Source: Simmondsia chinensis (taxonomy: Eukaryota; Streptophyta; Magnoliopsida; Caryophyllales; Simmondsiaceae). Taken from it: DNA of 64,000 bases. Shown piece by piece: positions 1-12,046 of this stretch (its first letter is position 1; every line of letters begins with the position of its first letter). Below the pieces are notes generated by a model, which had not been told where the DNA came from, made no database searches, and was given only the letters and a program-made list of their open reading frames with translations. A program made the translations under genes and the position numbers. The stretch spans positions 5,021,001 through 5,085,000 of the forward strand of contig JAGTTD010000011.1 of the NCBI GenBank assembly GCA_018398585.1, in the 5' to 3' direction.

Positions 1-1260
1 AACACTTGAATCAGCCAAAGAGTGGTGCACGTACCCCACTTGTCGCCTGCCACGATTGGTTTTTGTTTTCACCATAACTTTACATGTTTGCCACGTCAAT
101 CGCCAACTCAATGCCATGCCATCCAGTAAATCAACTTGTGTGCCACGTTGTCCGCCACCTCATTGCCTTGTTAAGAGACCGTCATCATCCACCTCACTGC
201 TATGCCATCCATGCCTTTATACCACATCAGCCATTGCCACGTCAGCAAGTCCTTATCCCTAATTTTGACGTGTCAATTCGAATTTTTCCTCTTTTTTTTG
301 TCTTGTAATTCTCCTCTGATGTCTTAGGCTTATAGCAAAAAAAATGCCTTGTAACACCTAAATACTGTTCAATTGAGAGATTTTTGTTGATATGCACACA
401 AGATTGAGCTTTATAGAGGTTGTAGAGTTTTTGCTACACTCAAGGTTACTGATCTTTTTCCATATAAAGCAGGTCAAGATGAAGATGTGAAAGATAAAGA
501 TGGTTAATACTCAATGGGGAATCTTCTCCAATTCAAGAAGTATGACACGGAGTGTCATGAAGATTGGTCAAGATTAAATTAGTTAATTTCGATTGATTCT
601 AACATAATTACTATAGCCTTCATTTTCTTAAATTTAAAAATATTTTAGATTTTATTTTAGAGCCCTACAATATATTTGAGCATATTTTCATATATTAGAG
701 TGTCTTTCCATTTTAGTCAAGCAAATTAGGGTTTCCAAGAAATGTCACATTTACCATTTTACTCTAACTGTTGCTCCACGGTTTTTTGTGTCATTTGATG
801 TGTCTCTAGCCCTCTATATATAGAGGCTTACTTGTATCTCTTTATGGGATGATTCAATGAATTAATTAATCAAAGGGTTAAGAGTTCTCTCTCTATGATA
901 GAGAGTTTTTCTATATGTATCCTTAGCCTAGTCTACCAAGGTGGTAAAATTGGCTACATTATAGTTGGGTTTCTAACCTTTCCAAGATCAACAATTTATC
1001 AATTTTTGCCGTAGTGGGGTTTCTTATCTCACCACAATTGGCATTGATCAGTTTTCCCCTATAAGTTGCTACGTCATCAAAATATATGACAAGGTCAACT
1101 AATGTGGTTACCAAGGTCTTCTAATGTGGTTGCCCACGTGGTAGTCAAGTTTCATGGTTCATGGGTTTGTAATCATAATTGGGCTATGGACTCTCATATA
1201 TCAGTTTCTTTTGCTCTTGTTCATGATCGTAATGGATAATTTCTCCCACAAGGTTTTGGA
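1..1260. other. AT-rich non-coding stretch, possible decayed LTR
   Basis: I see no convincing gene here; the short ORFs at 56-308 match no family I know. A palindromic TATA-like box (cctctatatatagagg, 811-826) is followed by a second small hairpin made of tctctctct and gatagagag near 886-908. A TATA box followed by a transcribed leader is what a decayed plant LTR looks like, but no paired copy lies in the window, so this is only a suggestion. Confidence 0.3.
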
Positions 1261-1271
1261 TGTCCAATATC

Positions 1272-1298
<27 letters not shown>
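1272..1298. repeat. (TA)n microsatellite
   Basis: An uninterrupted run of alternating T and A of about 27 bases. It lies just outside the first copy of the diverged repeat that starts near 1300. Confidence 0.95.
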
Positions 1299-1302
<4 letters not shown>

Positions 1303-1614
1303 CCGAACTTGAATGAGATTGAGTTATCTAATTATATTGAAATTTGATTTAAATTTGAATTAGGTAACTCAATTGTAAGGACTTGTGGTTGGTAGGGGGC
1401 ACCACTATTCATAAAATATCGGAAAGGTGAGAGAGAATTTGATTGGGTACCTGGAGTATCAGGGTAGGGAAAGTGTGCGATTGTGAATTCTTTGTGACTG
1501 GTTTTTATGTGGTTCATTCGGGTATGAAGACAGTCATGTTCCTACCATTTTGATTATATTTTTGCAATTCAAACGTTGTATTAGGAGGATTTGTAGCCTT
1601 ATCGCAACAAGAAA

Positions 1615-1626
1615 TGGTATCAGAGC
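1615..1626 (+). other. Primer-binding site (tRNA-iMet type)
   Basis: The sequence tggtatcagagc is complementary to the 3' end of plant initiator-Met tRNA and is the usual minus-strand primer site of plant LTR retrotransposons. It directly follows the first LTR-like repeat. Confidence 0.65.
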
Positions 1627-2089
1627 ATCTGACAATGATTGTATAGGGGAGCCGTTAAGTATAGTTTAGGTCGGAGAGCTTCTATAATAAAAGTTGGTGG
1701 GTGCCAAACAAACCAATGGCCGGGATGAATTGAGGGAAAATGCGGTCTTTGATGCGTAATTGTCAGTGGTGCTTACATCGAGGAACTATTTGAACAATGG
1801 CTCTCGTGTCATGTTGAGGGTAAGCTTCAGAACAAAGGCTTGGATTACTATGTTCTTCGTGGTTGTTTGGGTTACTTGAAACACCAAAACTAAGACTGTT
1901 TTGATGAATTTTGGTGAATTGAAGATAATATCTTTGGGAGTATCGAGATAAGAATCGGTGTCTAGACAAGGCTTAGTGTGATAAACTTTCCTATTCTTCG
2001 GAAGAAATTGCAAGAAACAAGTGCAATAAATGTAGGGCTACATATCCGGTGATGCTCTGGATGATTTTCTTTTGATCAGGCTATACTTT

Positions 2090-2215
2090 TTGGATGCGGG
2101 TTTCTTATTGCAATTTCATGCACTTTTTTTCTTTTTGTATTGTCTTTGTGCCCCCCTCTTGCGGGTACGTCCTCTCGTGTATTGCGAGTTCCCTTGCTAA
2201 TTATCAAAAGAAAAG
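2090..2215 (+). mobile_element. LINE 3' end (L1-like)
   Basis: A pyrimidine-rich stretch followed by gctaattatcaaaagaaaa. The same terminal signature occurs in reverse complement at 3649-3672 (ttttttgataattag) and at the 3' end of the ORF1-bearing element at 42029. I read it as the 3' end of a truncated L1-like insertion. The body of the element is missing or unrecognisable. Confidence 0.5.
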
Positions 2216-2481
2216 GGTGGTGGTTATTCAAGGACGGCGGTGGTGTCCATCCGCTAATAGTGTACTGAAAGAAAAGAAGAAAAGAAAAAAACAATTGAGG
2301 TAAATGGGACATATACTAGGATATTATTACAATGTTGGTAATAAAAATAAGGAAAGATAAGATTAGGATCTGGGTGAGAATTTAAAAAAGATTGACTAAT
2401 TTAGTTGAAATTTGATGAATTTGACTTAGGTTAAATTTAGGTGACTCAATTATTAAAAGGGATTATGGGGTGTCTGGTAGG

Positions 2482-3399
2482 AAGGGTGATAGAATCGGGA
2501 TTTTACTTAGGATTGTTAGGGGGTTTATAGAATTGGAATCGTATGATTGAATCTAAAATCATAAGATTCTATTGTTAGGGCATAAAATCAATCTTGAGTT
2601 GTACCTATCAGCTTAACCTTTTTGAAAAATTGCTCTTTTACATGGTGTCAGAGCCTTGTTGACTAGGAGATCACGAGTTCAAATCCTAATAAACCCCCAC
2701 TTTCAGTATTAACATAATTTAAATGTAAGGTATAAAGTGAACCTGTGAAACAGTCACGCTCAAGCCTAATGCGCATTTGCATGAGGGGACATATTCGAGC
2801 ATAAAATCAATGTTGGGCCTTCATCCATCAACTTAAACTTTTGAAAAAGTTTGTTCTTTGATATCTACTACATGAATGGTATAATTATTTTTGGTATTAA
2901 ACTTAGTTGCATAATTCACAAAGTATTGTATAAGACCTCAACTTACAAGCATATGTATAAGAAATGTAATCAAATACGATAACACTTTATTATATAATGT
3001 ATCATTATATACTCAAAAGATCATAAGAGCTTTCAAGATATTCATGTTAGCGATCAAACTATATAAGGTTGTAACTTAAAACTAAGCTTAATTTAAGTTT
3101 CATGAGAATATATAAATATTTAATTTTTCTTTTACTTCAGGGTAATAAAGTACGTTTGTTTATAATATATACTTGAAGTTTTATTTTTTTACCTTTTTAT
3201 GTATTCATGGTAGGATCAAGATAGAATCAATAAAATCATAAAATCGTATTATGATCTTATCCGTATGTGTTGCTTAATATTAACGGATCATAAGATTTTT
3301 TAAAATTAAGATTTTTACTAAGAATCAATATCAATTCGCATTGTGGGATCATAGAATCGTAAGATTCAAACATCTGGATTGAAAATTTAATAACCAAGA
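2482..3399. mobile_element. 918-bp insertion flanked by 8-bp direct repeat
   Basis: The repeat copy at 2386-2481 stops at ctggtagg (2474-2481) and resumes after a second ctggtagg (3400-3407). The 8-bp duplication suggests a hAT-type insertion. Both end regions are rich in gaatcgta- and ataagattc-type words in opposite orientation, but clean terminal inverted repeats are not evident. No transposase is encoded. A TRIM-like element (2573-2872) lies inside it. Confidence 0.5.
2573..2872 (+). mobile_element. TRIM-like miniature LTR element
   Basis: Two short direct repeats, 2573-2642 and 2792-2872, share a cataaaatcaat core, a run of cttaa-ctttttgaaaaa and a terminal ca. The first is followed at once by tggtgtcagagcc (2643 onward), a variant initiator-Met primer site. 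The second is preceded by gaggggac, a plausible polypurine tract. The internal part is only about 150 bp and non-coding. It contains gagttcaaatcc, similar to a tRNA B box. This layout is typical of plant TRIM elements, which depend on other retrotransposons to move. No clear TSD was found. Confidence 0.55.
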
Positions 3400-3648
3400 C
3401 TGGTAGGGGCCACAACCGAAAAAAAATATATGAGAGTGTTAGACTGAGTTTGTAACGAGTACCCCGGGATACCCTTGGGTATTGGTAGAGTGTGAGAGTT
3501 AGTGCTTTTTGATTGGTTTTTGTGTGGTTGATCTAAGTATAGAGATAGTCATGCTTGGATTGCTTTAATTGGGCACTTGTAAGTTTTCCATGGGGTCATG
3601 CAAAAGTCATTTCAGTTGAGAGATTATAAGATGAAGTTCTGAGTTACA

Positions 3649-4940
3649 TTTTTTCTTTTTTGATAATTAGAATAAAAATACTAAAGGCACAAAAGTGTAG
3701 GATAGGCCCAAAGGCGAACAACAAGCAACAACAAGAGAATTCCACCACCTACCCAAAAACAAATACCCAAAATTGAAAAGGCTAAACAAAAGCACACCGA
3801 AACAAGGCAAACACAACAAATGCTCTAATGCAGAAAGAACAAACTACTTACATTCTAAACTCCAACGCAAAACGCCTAATCATGGGTTGCAACAGCCTAA
3901 CTCCCTACACCTTGTTCTAACAATCGCCCAAGAAATTGTTGACTTCTCATCTTTGTTGACTAAGACGTGAGGGGACATAGGAAACAAAATATCACGCAAC
4001 CATAACCAAAGACAACAATAAAAATACAACCAAAACATTAAAAGAACACTAATAGCACCAAAAAAAACCTCCTCATTTGAACAAAGGCAGTTCTCTTGGC
4101 TCAAAAAGTAGGATCAATGACTAAAATCCAAGTAAAAAGGAAGTGACACACCTGAATGATTTTGCAACACACATCTAAAAATGACTTTTACTAATCTACT
4201 GCTGTGACCTTTTAGATCTTGGTTGTCCAACAAAGCGATTACCCTTATAATTTCGTCTTGGTCTGCATCATACCTAATCCTCAACATTGAACAAAAATCT
4301 CAAGTCTTCCTACCTTCTACCAACCCTGCCTCATTAATTGCAGATAACCTGGACTTGTCCTTCTCAGCCTCTTCTAGAATCATGTCTTGAGGAGGCAAGT
4401 GCTTTGCTTTTTTTTTTTTTTTTTTAATCATACTTCTTACTAACTCTTCGATTCTTCATGTAGTTTAGGTGGAAGTTAATGAATTTAAACTGGCCAAACA
4501 CCTCCTGATGTTTCTTCTTCTTTCAAGATCTAACACCTCTACAAACTTTTACTCGCCAGCCTTATTTTTACCACTCAACTAGCAAGAAGATTCTTGGTTG
4601 TCAAGACCAAGAAAAGCCACATCTGAACCAAAAACTTGGTGGGTTTGAGGGCCTAGAATCCATACCTTTATTAGAATGGCTGCAATGATCCTTGTCCAAA
4701 GGCAAGGAAGGGTTATGATTACTTGAAGTTTGCCCTTCCACAACCCGATCAATAGCTACAGATGGATCTACCAAAATGTCCCTCCTATATCAACAGCGTG
4801 CTTTTCACCCTCAGCCTCATGCCTCGAACGGAGGGTGAAACTGTACTCGACATCATCGTAAATGGCTCATGGACAAAAATCCTTCATCAACTGTAACCAA
4901 TTGTTCCCAAAGTTTTGGGTTACAAAGTTATTCAAAATTT
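3649..4940 (-). mobile_element. LINE remnant, 3' part (L1-like)
   Basis: On the plus strand this begins with a T-run followed by gataattag, the reverse complement of the LINE 3' signature seen at 2200 and 42047. The minus strand reads through a 3'UTR-like region with only broken ORFs, such as 4104-3880. Upstream of these is a stretch (about 4950-4600) that can be read as scrambled ORF1-like protein with stops. No reverse transcriptase is recognisable. The 5' boundary is a guess. Confidence 0.4.
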
Positions 4941-5137
4941 TCATAGTCGATGAGGCATCGAATTGGGTCACTGGTTTTACCCTCTAGTGTTTCCACGTAA
5001 ATTCAATGTCTTGTTTATTGTTGATTTAATGATATGGTATTTCCCAAGATTTTTTTTATCTAAAAATAAAAGTAACATAAATGATAGAATGAAAATATAT
5101 ACAAATATCATATGTACTGTCTTTTATTATCTTAATA

Positions 5138-5561
5138 TGTGGGAAAATGCGGAATCCCAAGTACTTAATTCGAATCAACTACTAGGACCAAACGAGAAAT
5201 AATACAGATAAAAGAGAACGAAAAACAAGAACACAATGATTTATTTGGAAACCCCTCTTCAATCGACAGGGGAGAAAACCACGGGCGGAGATAGAGACTT
5301 TTATTGATTTGAGAATAGAAGAATTGCAATTCACTTCTCTTTTTCTCTCAAGGATGATGGCGGCGCTCACTTTAATTGGATACTGAACACATGAAACCTA
5401 GGGCTGTATTTATAGCCCCGTGAAAAATAGACTCCCGATCGATCCCCGATCAGTCGAGGTCCCGATCCGGCCGATCGTTCTTCTACGACATTTCCCGATC
5501 GATCGGGGTACTCCCTGCTTGCCTCCACGTAGAACTAAGAATTTGAGACATATTCCTAACA
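5138..5561 (-). repeat. 3' LTR of the copia element
   Basis: It aligns along its whole length with 9642-10133 but lacks one block of the GATCGATC-rich part. On the minus strand it starts tgttagg and ends ccaca. It contains cccgatcgatcgggg palindromes near 5496-5512. Confidence 0.9.
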
Positions 5562-5637
5562 AATCTCTACCTTGACTCAAATTCAATCACCGAAATAAAA
5601 TATCTCCACCTTTTCCACTAACACCTCACAACTGGGG

Positions 5638-8600
5638 TTAAATTGAAACTGAGAGCCCAACCAAGTTCGAGCAATGCTCGAATTTCCTGCCGGGAAGAAC
5701 TTTAGTGAACATGTCTGTCGGATTATCTTCAGTACCAATCTTCTTCAGCTCTACCTTTCCCTCATCTATCAAATCTAGAATAAAATGATGCTTGACATCA
5801 ATGTGCTTCGTTTTGTCATGATGTGTCATATGATCTTTAGCTAGGTGAATCGCTGACTGGCTATCACAGTAAACCTTAGCAGTGCCCTGATCAACACTCA
5901 TCTCACTAACCAAACCTCTCAACCAAACGGTTTCCTTAAACGCTTCTGTAACTACCATATATTTGGCCTTGGTAGTCGACTGTGCAGTAACTAATTGTAG
6001 ATATACTCTCCAACTGATAGCGCTGTCTCCCAAACAAAACACATAACCAGAAGTCGACTTTCTCTTATTGAGGTCTCCACCATAGTCTGAGTCAACATAC
6101 CCTACTAAACAATATTTACTCTTCCTAAATTCCAAACATACATCAAAAGTGCCACTTAAGTACCTGAGAATCCATTTAACAGGGTGTCAATGCTCCTTTC
6201 CTGGATTCGCCATGTATCTGCTCACTTTGCTCACAGCATAACCAATATCTGGACGAGTACATACCATAGCATACATAATACTACACACAGCACTAGAATA
6301 AGGGACTTGTGACATGTACCTGACACCTCCTCAGTCTGAGGTGAATCCAATACTAGAAGCCTGAAGTGAGCTGCTAAGGGAGTGCTAAAAGGTTTAGCAT
6401 CCATCATGTGAAATCGGTCCAGAACCTCCTGAATGTACTTCTTCTGAGACAGGTACAACTTTCCTGCTTTTCGGTTCCTACTTATCTCCACGCCAAGAAT
6501 CTTCTTAGCTGCTCCTAAGTCCTTCATCTTGAACTCGCTTTTCAACATTGCTTTCAAATCATCAACACCTGTCATGTCCTTAGCTGCAATTTACATATCA
6601 TCCACGTATAACAAAAGATAAACAAAAGAGCCTGAATCTATCTTTCTAAAATACACACAACTATCATACTTGCTTCTGAAGAACCCATGGCTAGTCAAAA
6701 ATTGATCAAACCGCTTATACCACTGCCAAGGTAACTGCCTCAAACCATAAAAAGATTTTTTCAATAAACAAACATGATCTTACTTACCCTTAACAACGAA
6801 GCCTTGAAGCTGATGCATGTAAATACTCTCCTCTAGCTCACCATGTAAAAATATAGTTTTCACATCTAACTGCTCAAGCTCTAAAAATCATGCATAGCTA
6901 CTAAAGCAAGTATTGCTTGTATGGAACAATGTCTAACAAAAGGTGAGAAAATATCATGAAAATCAACATCATATACCTGACTGTAGCCTTTAGCTACTAA
7001 CCGAGCCTTGCACCTTGCATCTTCCATTCCAGAAATGCCTTCTTTTCGTTTGAAGAATAATTTGTATCCAATTACTTTTTTTCCTCTTTGAGGCTTGATT
7101 AGCTGCCAAGTCTGGCTCTTCTGAAGTGATTCCATCCCTTCATTCATGGCCATAAGCCACTTCTTGAGTCAGATCTCGATATAGCTTCTGAATATGAAGA
7201 CGGTTCACTGTCTTCCACTGTTTGAGCTGTAGTAAGGGCATAGACTCTCATCTCCTCATACCCATATCTCTGTGGCGGCCTAATCTACCTCTTCTGCCTA
7301 CCACCTACAATTGTATGTTGCTCGACCTGCCGACCTATTTCTGTTGCTTCATCCTCATCAGAAACCTGTACTGTAGGTGCCTGCATACTCTCAAACTTAA
7401 CTACCTGCTGCTGATTTGAATTTTCTGATTGTATCTGACTTTCATCAGGCTTCTGCGCCTGAACTGATTCACAAGATAAGAAGGGCGTCTGTGGTGGATG
7501 TAGTAGAGCAGATTCATCAAAAGTAACATCTCTACTAGTCAGAAATTTATGAGATTTTGGATCCCATAAACGATATCCCTTCACACGTGACGTATAGCCA
7601 AGAAAGATACACTTCTTGGCCCTAGGCTTTAGCTTTCCAACATTAACATAAGCATAAGCAGGATAACCAAATATTTTCAAATGAGAATAATCAGCAGGAG
7701 AACCAGACCATAACTCTTCTAGAATCTTCAACTGAAGCGATGAATAAGGAGATCGATTCACTAAATAACAAGCCATGTTAACTGCCCCTGCCCACCATTC
7801 TCTCTCTAATCCTGCATTTGAAATCATACACCGATCCTTCTCCAATAACGTCCGATTCAATCTTTCTACCACTCCATTCTGTTGAGGTCGGCATGTACAA
7901 TTCCTATGTCTTACAATGCCTCAGTTCTCACAAAATTTGAGGAAATTGCCTTCAACAAATTCAAGATCATTATCAGTCCTCAACCTCTTTATCTACTTCC
8001 CTGTTTGTTTTTCAAGCAGCGTCTTTCACTTCTTAAAGACTTCATAAGCTTCATTTTTCTGCTTAAGAAAATAGACCCAAATGTTTTCTTGAATAATCAT
8101 CAATGAACGTTAGTAAATACCTGGAACCTCCTTTGGAAGCAACTTTAGACAGTCCCCACAAATCTGAATATATATAGTCCAACATTCCTTTAGTCCGATG
8201 CACTGCCTACTTGAAGCTGACTCTCTTCTTCCTCCCATATACACAGTGCTCATAGAAATCTATCAGTCCAGTTGACTGACCACATAGCAGGCCCCTCTTA
8301 CTCAACTCTAACAGCCCTTTATCACTCATATGGCTAATCTCGTGTGCCACATCTTAGTGATCTCTGTGTCTATCATGGACGGTGTGGAAACAGCTACTGT
8401 CCCTGTCATGGTAGAACGTACAAGCTCATACAAGGTTCCTACCTATCTACCCTTCATCACAATCAATGCACCTTTACTGACCCTTATAGCTCCACCTTGA
8501 GCTGTGTACCTGTACCCATTGGACTCAAGGATACCTAAAGAAATAAGGTTCTTTTTCAAGTCTGAAACGTGTCTCACGTCGCTAAGTGTCCTCAGAGTAC

Positions 8601-8870
8601 CATCAAACATCTTCACACGAACTGTTCCAATACCCATCACCTTACATGCAGCATCGTTGCCTATCAAGACTACTCCACCCTAAATTGACTTATAAGTGGT
8701 GAACCAGTCTCTGTTATAACAAACATGGTAAGAATGACCTGAATCCATGATCCACTTATCTCTGGACCTAGTTTGTGACTCGGTTACTAGTAGGACATCA
8801 GCATCTCCCTCATCTTCAACTACACTAGCCTCAGCAGACTTATCACCTTTATCATGGTCATGCTTGTTAT
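5638..8870 (-). pseudogene. copia pol: protease, integrase, RT, RNase H (broken)
   Basis: This encodes the enzymes that would copy and integrate the element. The protease site DSG is visible at 8737-8745 within IMDSG, followed by a protease/pre-integrase block (8667-8443). The integrase C-terminal part (7872-7285) starts MVERLNRTLLEK and has the copia signature KIFGYPAYAYV. The RT N-terminal block is 7153-6881. The catalytic YVDD is intact at 6597-6608, and the RT continues in 6575-6231. RNase H (6135-5638) shows YVDSDYGGD, STTKAKY and KHIDVKHHFI. Stops after SI (8690s) and after YVDDM, and a frameshift near 6330, separate the blocks. Homology is clear; function is unlikely. Confidence 0.88.
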
Positions 8871-8879
8871 CTTCTTTTT

Positions 8880-9625
8880 GCTTATTCTTAAGCTTATAAT
8901 AGTTTTTCCTTATGTGCCCTTTCTTGTGATAAAAGTTATATGATAGATTCTTGTGTCTAGACTTAGACCTTCACTTCTTTCCACCATCAGACCCTCTATT
9001 CTCAGTTCTACCTCTCACAAATAAACCATTATCAGAGTCATTCATAGAGTCAGACAATTCTTTATCTACTCGTTTTTTGCTCACTAGGTTTCTCTTAACT
9101 TCATCAATTGTGATAGTTGACCTACCACTATATATCATGCTTTCTACAAAACCTGTATATGAATTTAAGAGTGAACATGATAACAACATGGCCTGATCTT
9201 CATCTTTAGGGACATCATCTAATTCTTTTAACTTTTGAATTATAGAGTTAAATTCATTAATATCGTTCTTAAGAGATGTACCTTTCGACATACCAAACGT
9301 GAATAACCGGCACTTGATTGCGAGTTTATTGGAGACCGATTTAAAGCAGAACATCTCTTGCAGCTTCTCCCACAACTCCTTAGTGGTTTTAACCTCCAAG
9401 ACTTCTGTCAGAACATCATGTAAGTGCCTTCCCATCTAACTCCTCCAATTATGCTTCGGATAAGCTCTCCGGCTTCTTCTCTTTTCCATCCAGTGCTTTC
9501 TTCAAGCCATTTTGTGTCAGGAGACCTTTAACGTGGATTTGCCGCAAACTGAAACTCCCTTAACCACCAAACTTCTCTACTTCAGATTTAATCACTGACG
9601 TCGTAGTACCAAAATGAACAACAAG
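8880..9625 (-). pseudogene. copia gag (UBN2-type) with damaged zinc knuckle
   Basis: The best open part is 9435-8971, with LWEKLQEMF and LKELDDVPKDEDQA, typical of copia capsid (UBN2) proteins. The frame continues upstream towards 9625 through a region resembling the usual gag N-terminus (KGLLTQNGLKKALDGKEK), with at least two stops. Downstream, at 8945-8880, the CCHC knuckle expected in nucleocapsid reads YNFYHKKGHIRKNYYK: three positions where cysteine is expected are tyrosine. This would abolish zinc binding. TGT-to-TAT changes would explain all three. Confidence 0.8.
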
Positions 9626-9641
9626 GGGTCTGATACCAATT

Positions 9642-10133
9642 TGTGAGGAAATACGGAATCCCAAGTACTTAATTCGAATCAAATACTACGACCAAAAGAG
9701 AAGTAATACGGATAAAAGAGAACGAAAAACAAGAACACAATAATTTACGTGGAAACCCCTCTTCAATCGAGAGGGGAGAAAACTACGGGCGGAGATGGAG
9801 ACTTTTATTGGTTTGAGAATAGAAGACTTAAAATTCACTTCTCTCTCTCTCTCTCTCACAAGGATGACGACGGCGCTCACTTTAATTGGATACTGAACAC
9901 GTGAAACGTAGGGCTGTATTTATAACTCCATGAAAAATTGACTCTCGATTGATCGGGGGGTCCTGATCGGTTGGGTCCCAATTGATCTGTAGTTCACTGA
10001 TCGATCGGTGGACCCTTTGGACGCGGGATTCTTCTACAACATTTCCCGATCGATCGGCCCCTTTTCCCGATCGATCGGGGTACTCCCTGCTTGCCTTCAC
10101 TTAGAACTAAGAATTTGAGGTACACTCCTAACA
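9642..10133 (-). repeat. 5' LTR of the copia element
   Basis: It is paired with 5138-5561. It contains two tandem cccgatcgatcgg palindromes (about 10045-10082) where the other LTR has one. A (ct)n tract lies near 9841-9857. The primer site follows immediately on the minus strand. Confidence 0.9.
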
Positions 10134-10138
10134 TAATA

Positions 10139-11665
10139 ATTTATCTTATATGTTATTCCAAAGTCTTACCCCCTCCCAAATCCTCCACACTCCAATGTTA
10201 AGCATTTCAAGCTATGAAGATAAGTTAAAAGCATTATCTAATTAGAAAATGCATTAATGCATAGTAATGGATGAGCGAAAACGACTCAAATAAACCATTT
10301 AGTTAAATAGTTATTGAAAAATGACATGGATTACAACATGTGTGTTTAGGGGTGTACAACGGTCCAAGGATGAACTAAATAAGCCCAGACTAAAGACTAA
10401 GGGTTGATTTGAACTAGACCAACCGTTCCAAGAACAATTAAATCATACTGAACCAGACCATATTATTATGGATCAATTCTAGAGCTGTTAATTGTAATTG
10501 ATTTTTATAAAAATGAATCATCAGCTAAAATCAATTGAACTTTTTGATTTCATTTAATCTATAAAACATGAAGATAATTAGATTTAACGGAGGAAAGCAA
10601 TTACGCAAATTTAATTTTTGAATATCCAAACTATTGCAAATATAGAATATAATCGTAAACAAACATCACTCGTGCACCGAATGGGGAAAACCTTGTAATT
10701 ATATTAAGGATAAGGGTTAACAACACCTAATGTTCCAAAATTTCCATCATATATATATTAATTAATGAAACTTTGGTACTCTTTTACGATTATTTTTTTC
10801 TTATTTAGTACATATGTTCTTTTAGCATTATTTAGTACATATGTTAAATAAGATTGTTTTGGGGAATAATATTTTCGCTTCATTAAAAAAGGACAACAAG
10901 ATAATAATAGTGAAAAAACAACCAAATAAGTCATGACAACAATGAAATTTATATTGGAATCAACAAATACGAAAAATTTGATAGATCTTTTAGCAGGAAA
11001 GTATCAAATAATTCTAATAAAAATAAATTAATTTAATATACACTTTTTTTAATGGTATGGACAAAGTAGACAGTCCAATATAGATAGGAAAGCCCAAGTC
11101 ATGAGCTCTTATGCGAGAGGAAAAGATTCTACTCGGCGAACACTGGCATATTGAAAGGTTGGGCCCTGTAGAACCCAAATTCGTTAACCAATCTACTGAT
11201 TTATTTGTCTTATGGGAAACAATGATTGAAAGTGACCTAAATATAGTGATGAATTTAATATTTTCATTACTAGCACTCAAACCACTGCACTATTTTTATT
11301 AATGCACCTTGTGTACTTTTTCAGTGTGTGTTTTGTCTTATTTTAAGATTTATTTTCTGATCAATATTAGTTTGGGGAAGTGAGAATATTTCGTTTCATT
11401 CACAACAGGACACCAAAAAATAGTTAAGAATAATCTTATGAGTTGTAAAAGGAAAGGGGATATTTTATGGGAATCTTATAATGTGAAGAGAGTATTCTTA
11501 TGGAAATTTGAGAAACATGTCCAAATGTATGCTCAAAAAATTAATGAATAAATATGTATATTAATACATATAACGAGGAAGAATAATTATGATCTAACAC
11601 GAGTTTATATCACTTTATATATATATAAGGACAAATATCAGACCTACCAAAGTTAGCGAATCATG
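10139..11665. other. Non-coding AT-rich interval
   Basis: No gene is recognised. Near 10347 there is taggggtgtacaacggtcc, very like the terminal repeat of the hAT-like element at 36253, but no partner end is visible. A diverged direct repeat (tttgggga, then atattttcgcttcatt or atatttcgtttcatt, then ggacaac or ggacacc) occurs at about 10856-10906 and 11370-11423. The two overlapping ORFs at 11014-11302 are opposite-strand open frames with no family resemblance. Confidence 0.5.
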
Positions 11666-11936
11666 GACTTATTTTGCATATTATCACAATTTTAAAAAAA
11701 ATTTAGCAAAATATCATAATTTTGAAAATATTTAGCAAACTATCACATTTTACTGTAGCACATTGGGTGCACGCCTTCCCGTACGGCGTGCAACAATGAA
11801 CAGTCTTTTTTTTTTATTTTAAAGTTTCACATCTTTAAAATTAAAAAAAAATTAATAACATTTTTTTTCATTTAAATTATTTTTATTTTTAATTTTATAA
11901 TTTCAATCACTAAATACATATATTTTTATTTTTAGT

Positions 11937-12046
11937 TACGGGTCTGGGAAGTCCTCACCCTCAGGTTGGGGCACTGGAAAAATGCCTCTCTTCAGGTTAA
12001 CACCCTGAAGGGGGTAGGCTACGTACATCCGCCCCCCAGACCCTGC
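11937..12046 (+). repeat. RTE-tail-like sequence inside foldback left arm
   Basis: The block from cgggtctgggaagtcc through gggggtaggctacgtacatc to cagaccctgc resembles the RTE LINE 3' end at 40352-40490 (aggctgcgtacatctacccc on its sense strand). It lacks a (TTG)n tail. The right arm carries the complementary copy at 12304-12415. Confidence 0.6.

Larger units (their letters stand above)
1300..3580 (+). mobile_element. Decayed LTR-type element with split second repeat
   Basis: Two diverged direct copies are visible. Copy 1 runs about 1300-1612. Copy 2 runs about 2386-2481 and resumes at 3408-3570. Both contain ttgaaatttga, then a gtgactcaatt-like motif, then ggtagg, then a tggttttt-tgtggtt block. 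Copy 1 is followed within three bases by tggtatcagagc (1615-1626), the plant initiator-Met primer-binding site, as expected at the end of a 5' LTR. No coding remnant was found between the copies. The exact LTR ends are not resolved. Confidence 0.5.
5138..10133 (-). mobile_element. Full-length Ty1/copia retrotransposon (minus strand)
   Basis: Two LTRs (5138-5561 and 9642-10133) begin tgtg and end taaca. They bracket, in minus-strand order, gag, protease, integrase, reverse transcriptase and RNase H, which is the copia order. The 5-bp target duplication taata is perfect (5133-5137 and 10134-10138). The primer site, ggtctgatacca on the plus strand at 9627-9638, is the reverse complement of an initiator-Met site with one change, and lies just inside the right LTR. 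Several stops and frameshifts break the polyprotein, so the copy is probably not autonomous. Confidence 0.93.

Noticed and set aside
56..308. Two overlapping short plus-strand ORFs
   Set aside because: They have biased, repetitive composition (repeated gccac words), no recognisable domain and no supporting context.
2643..2700. A tRNA-like stretch with a B-box-like gagttcaaatcc
   Set aside because: It cannot be folded into a full cloverleaf by eye, and it fits better as the primer site and interior of a TRIM-like element.
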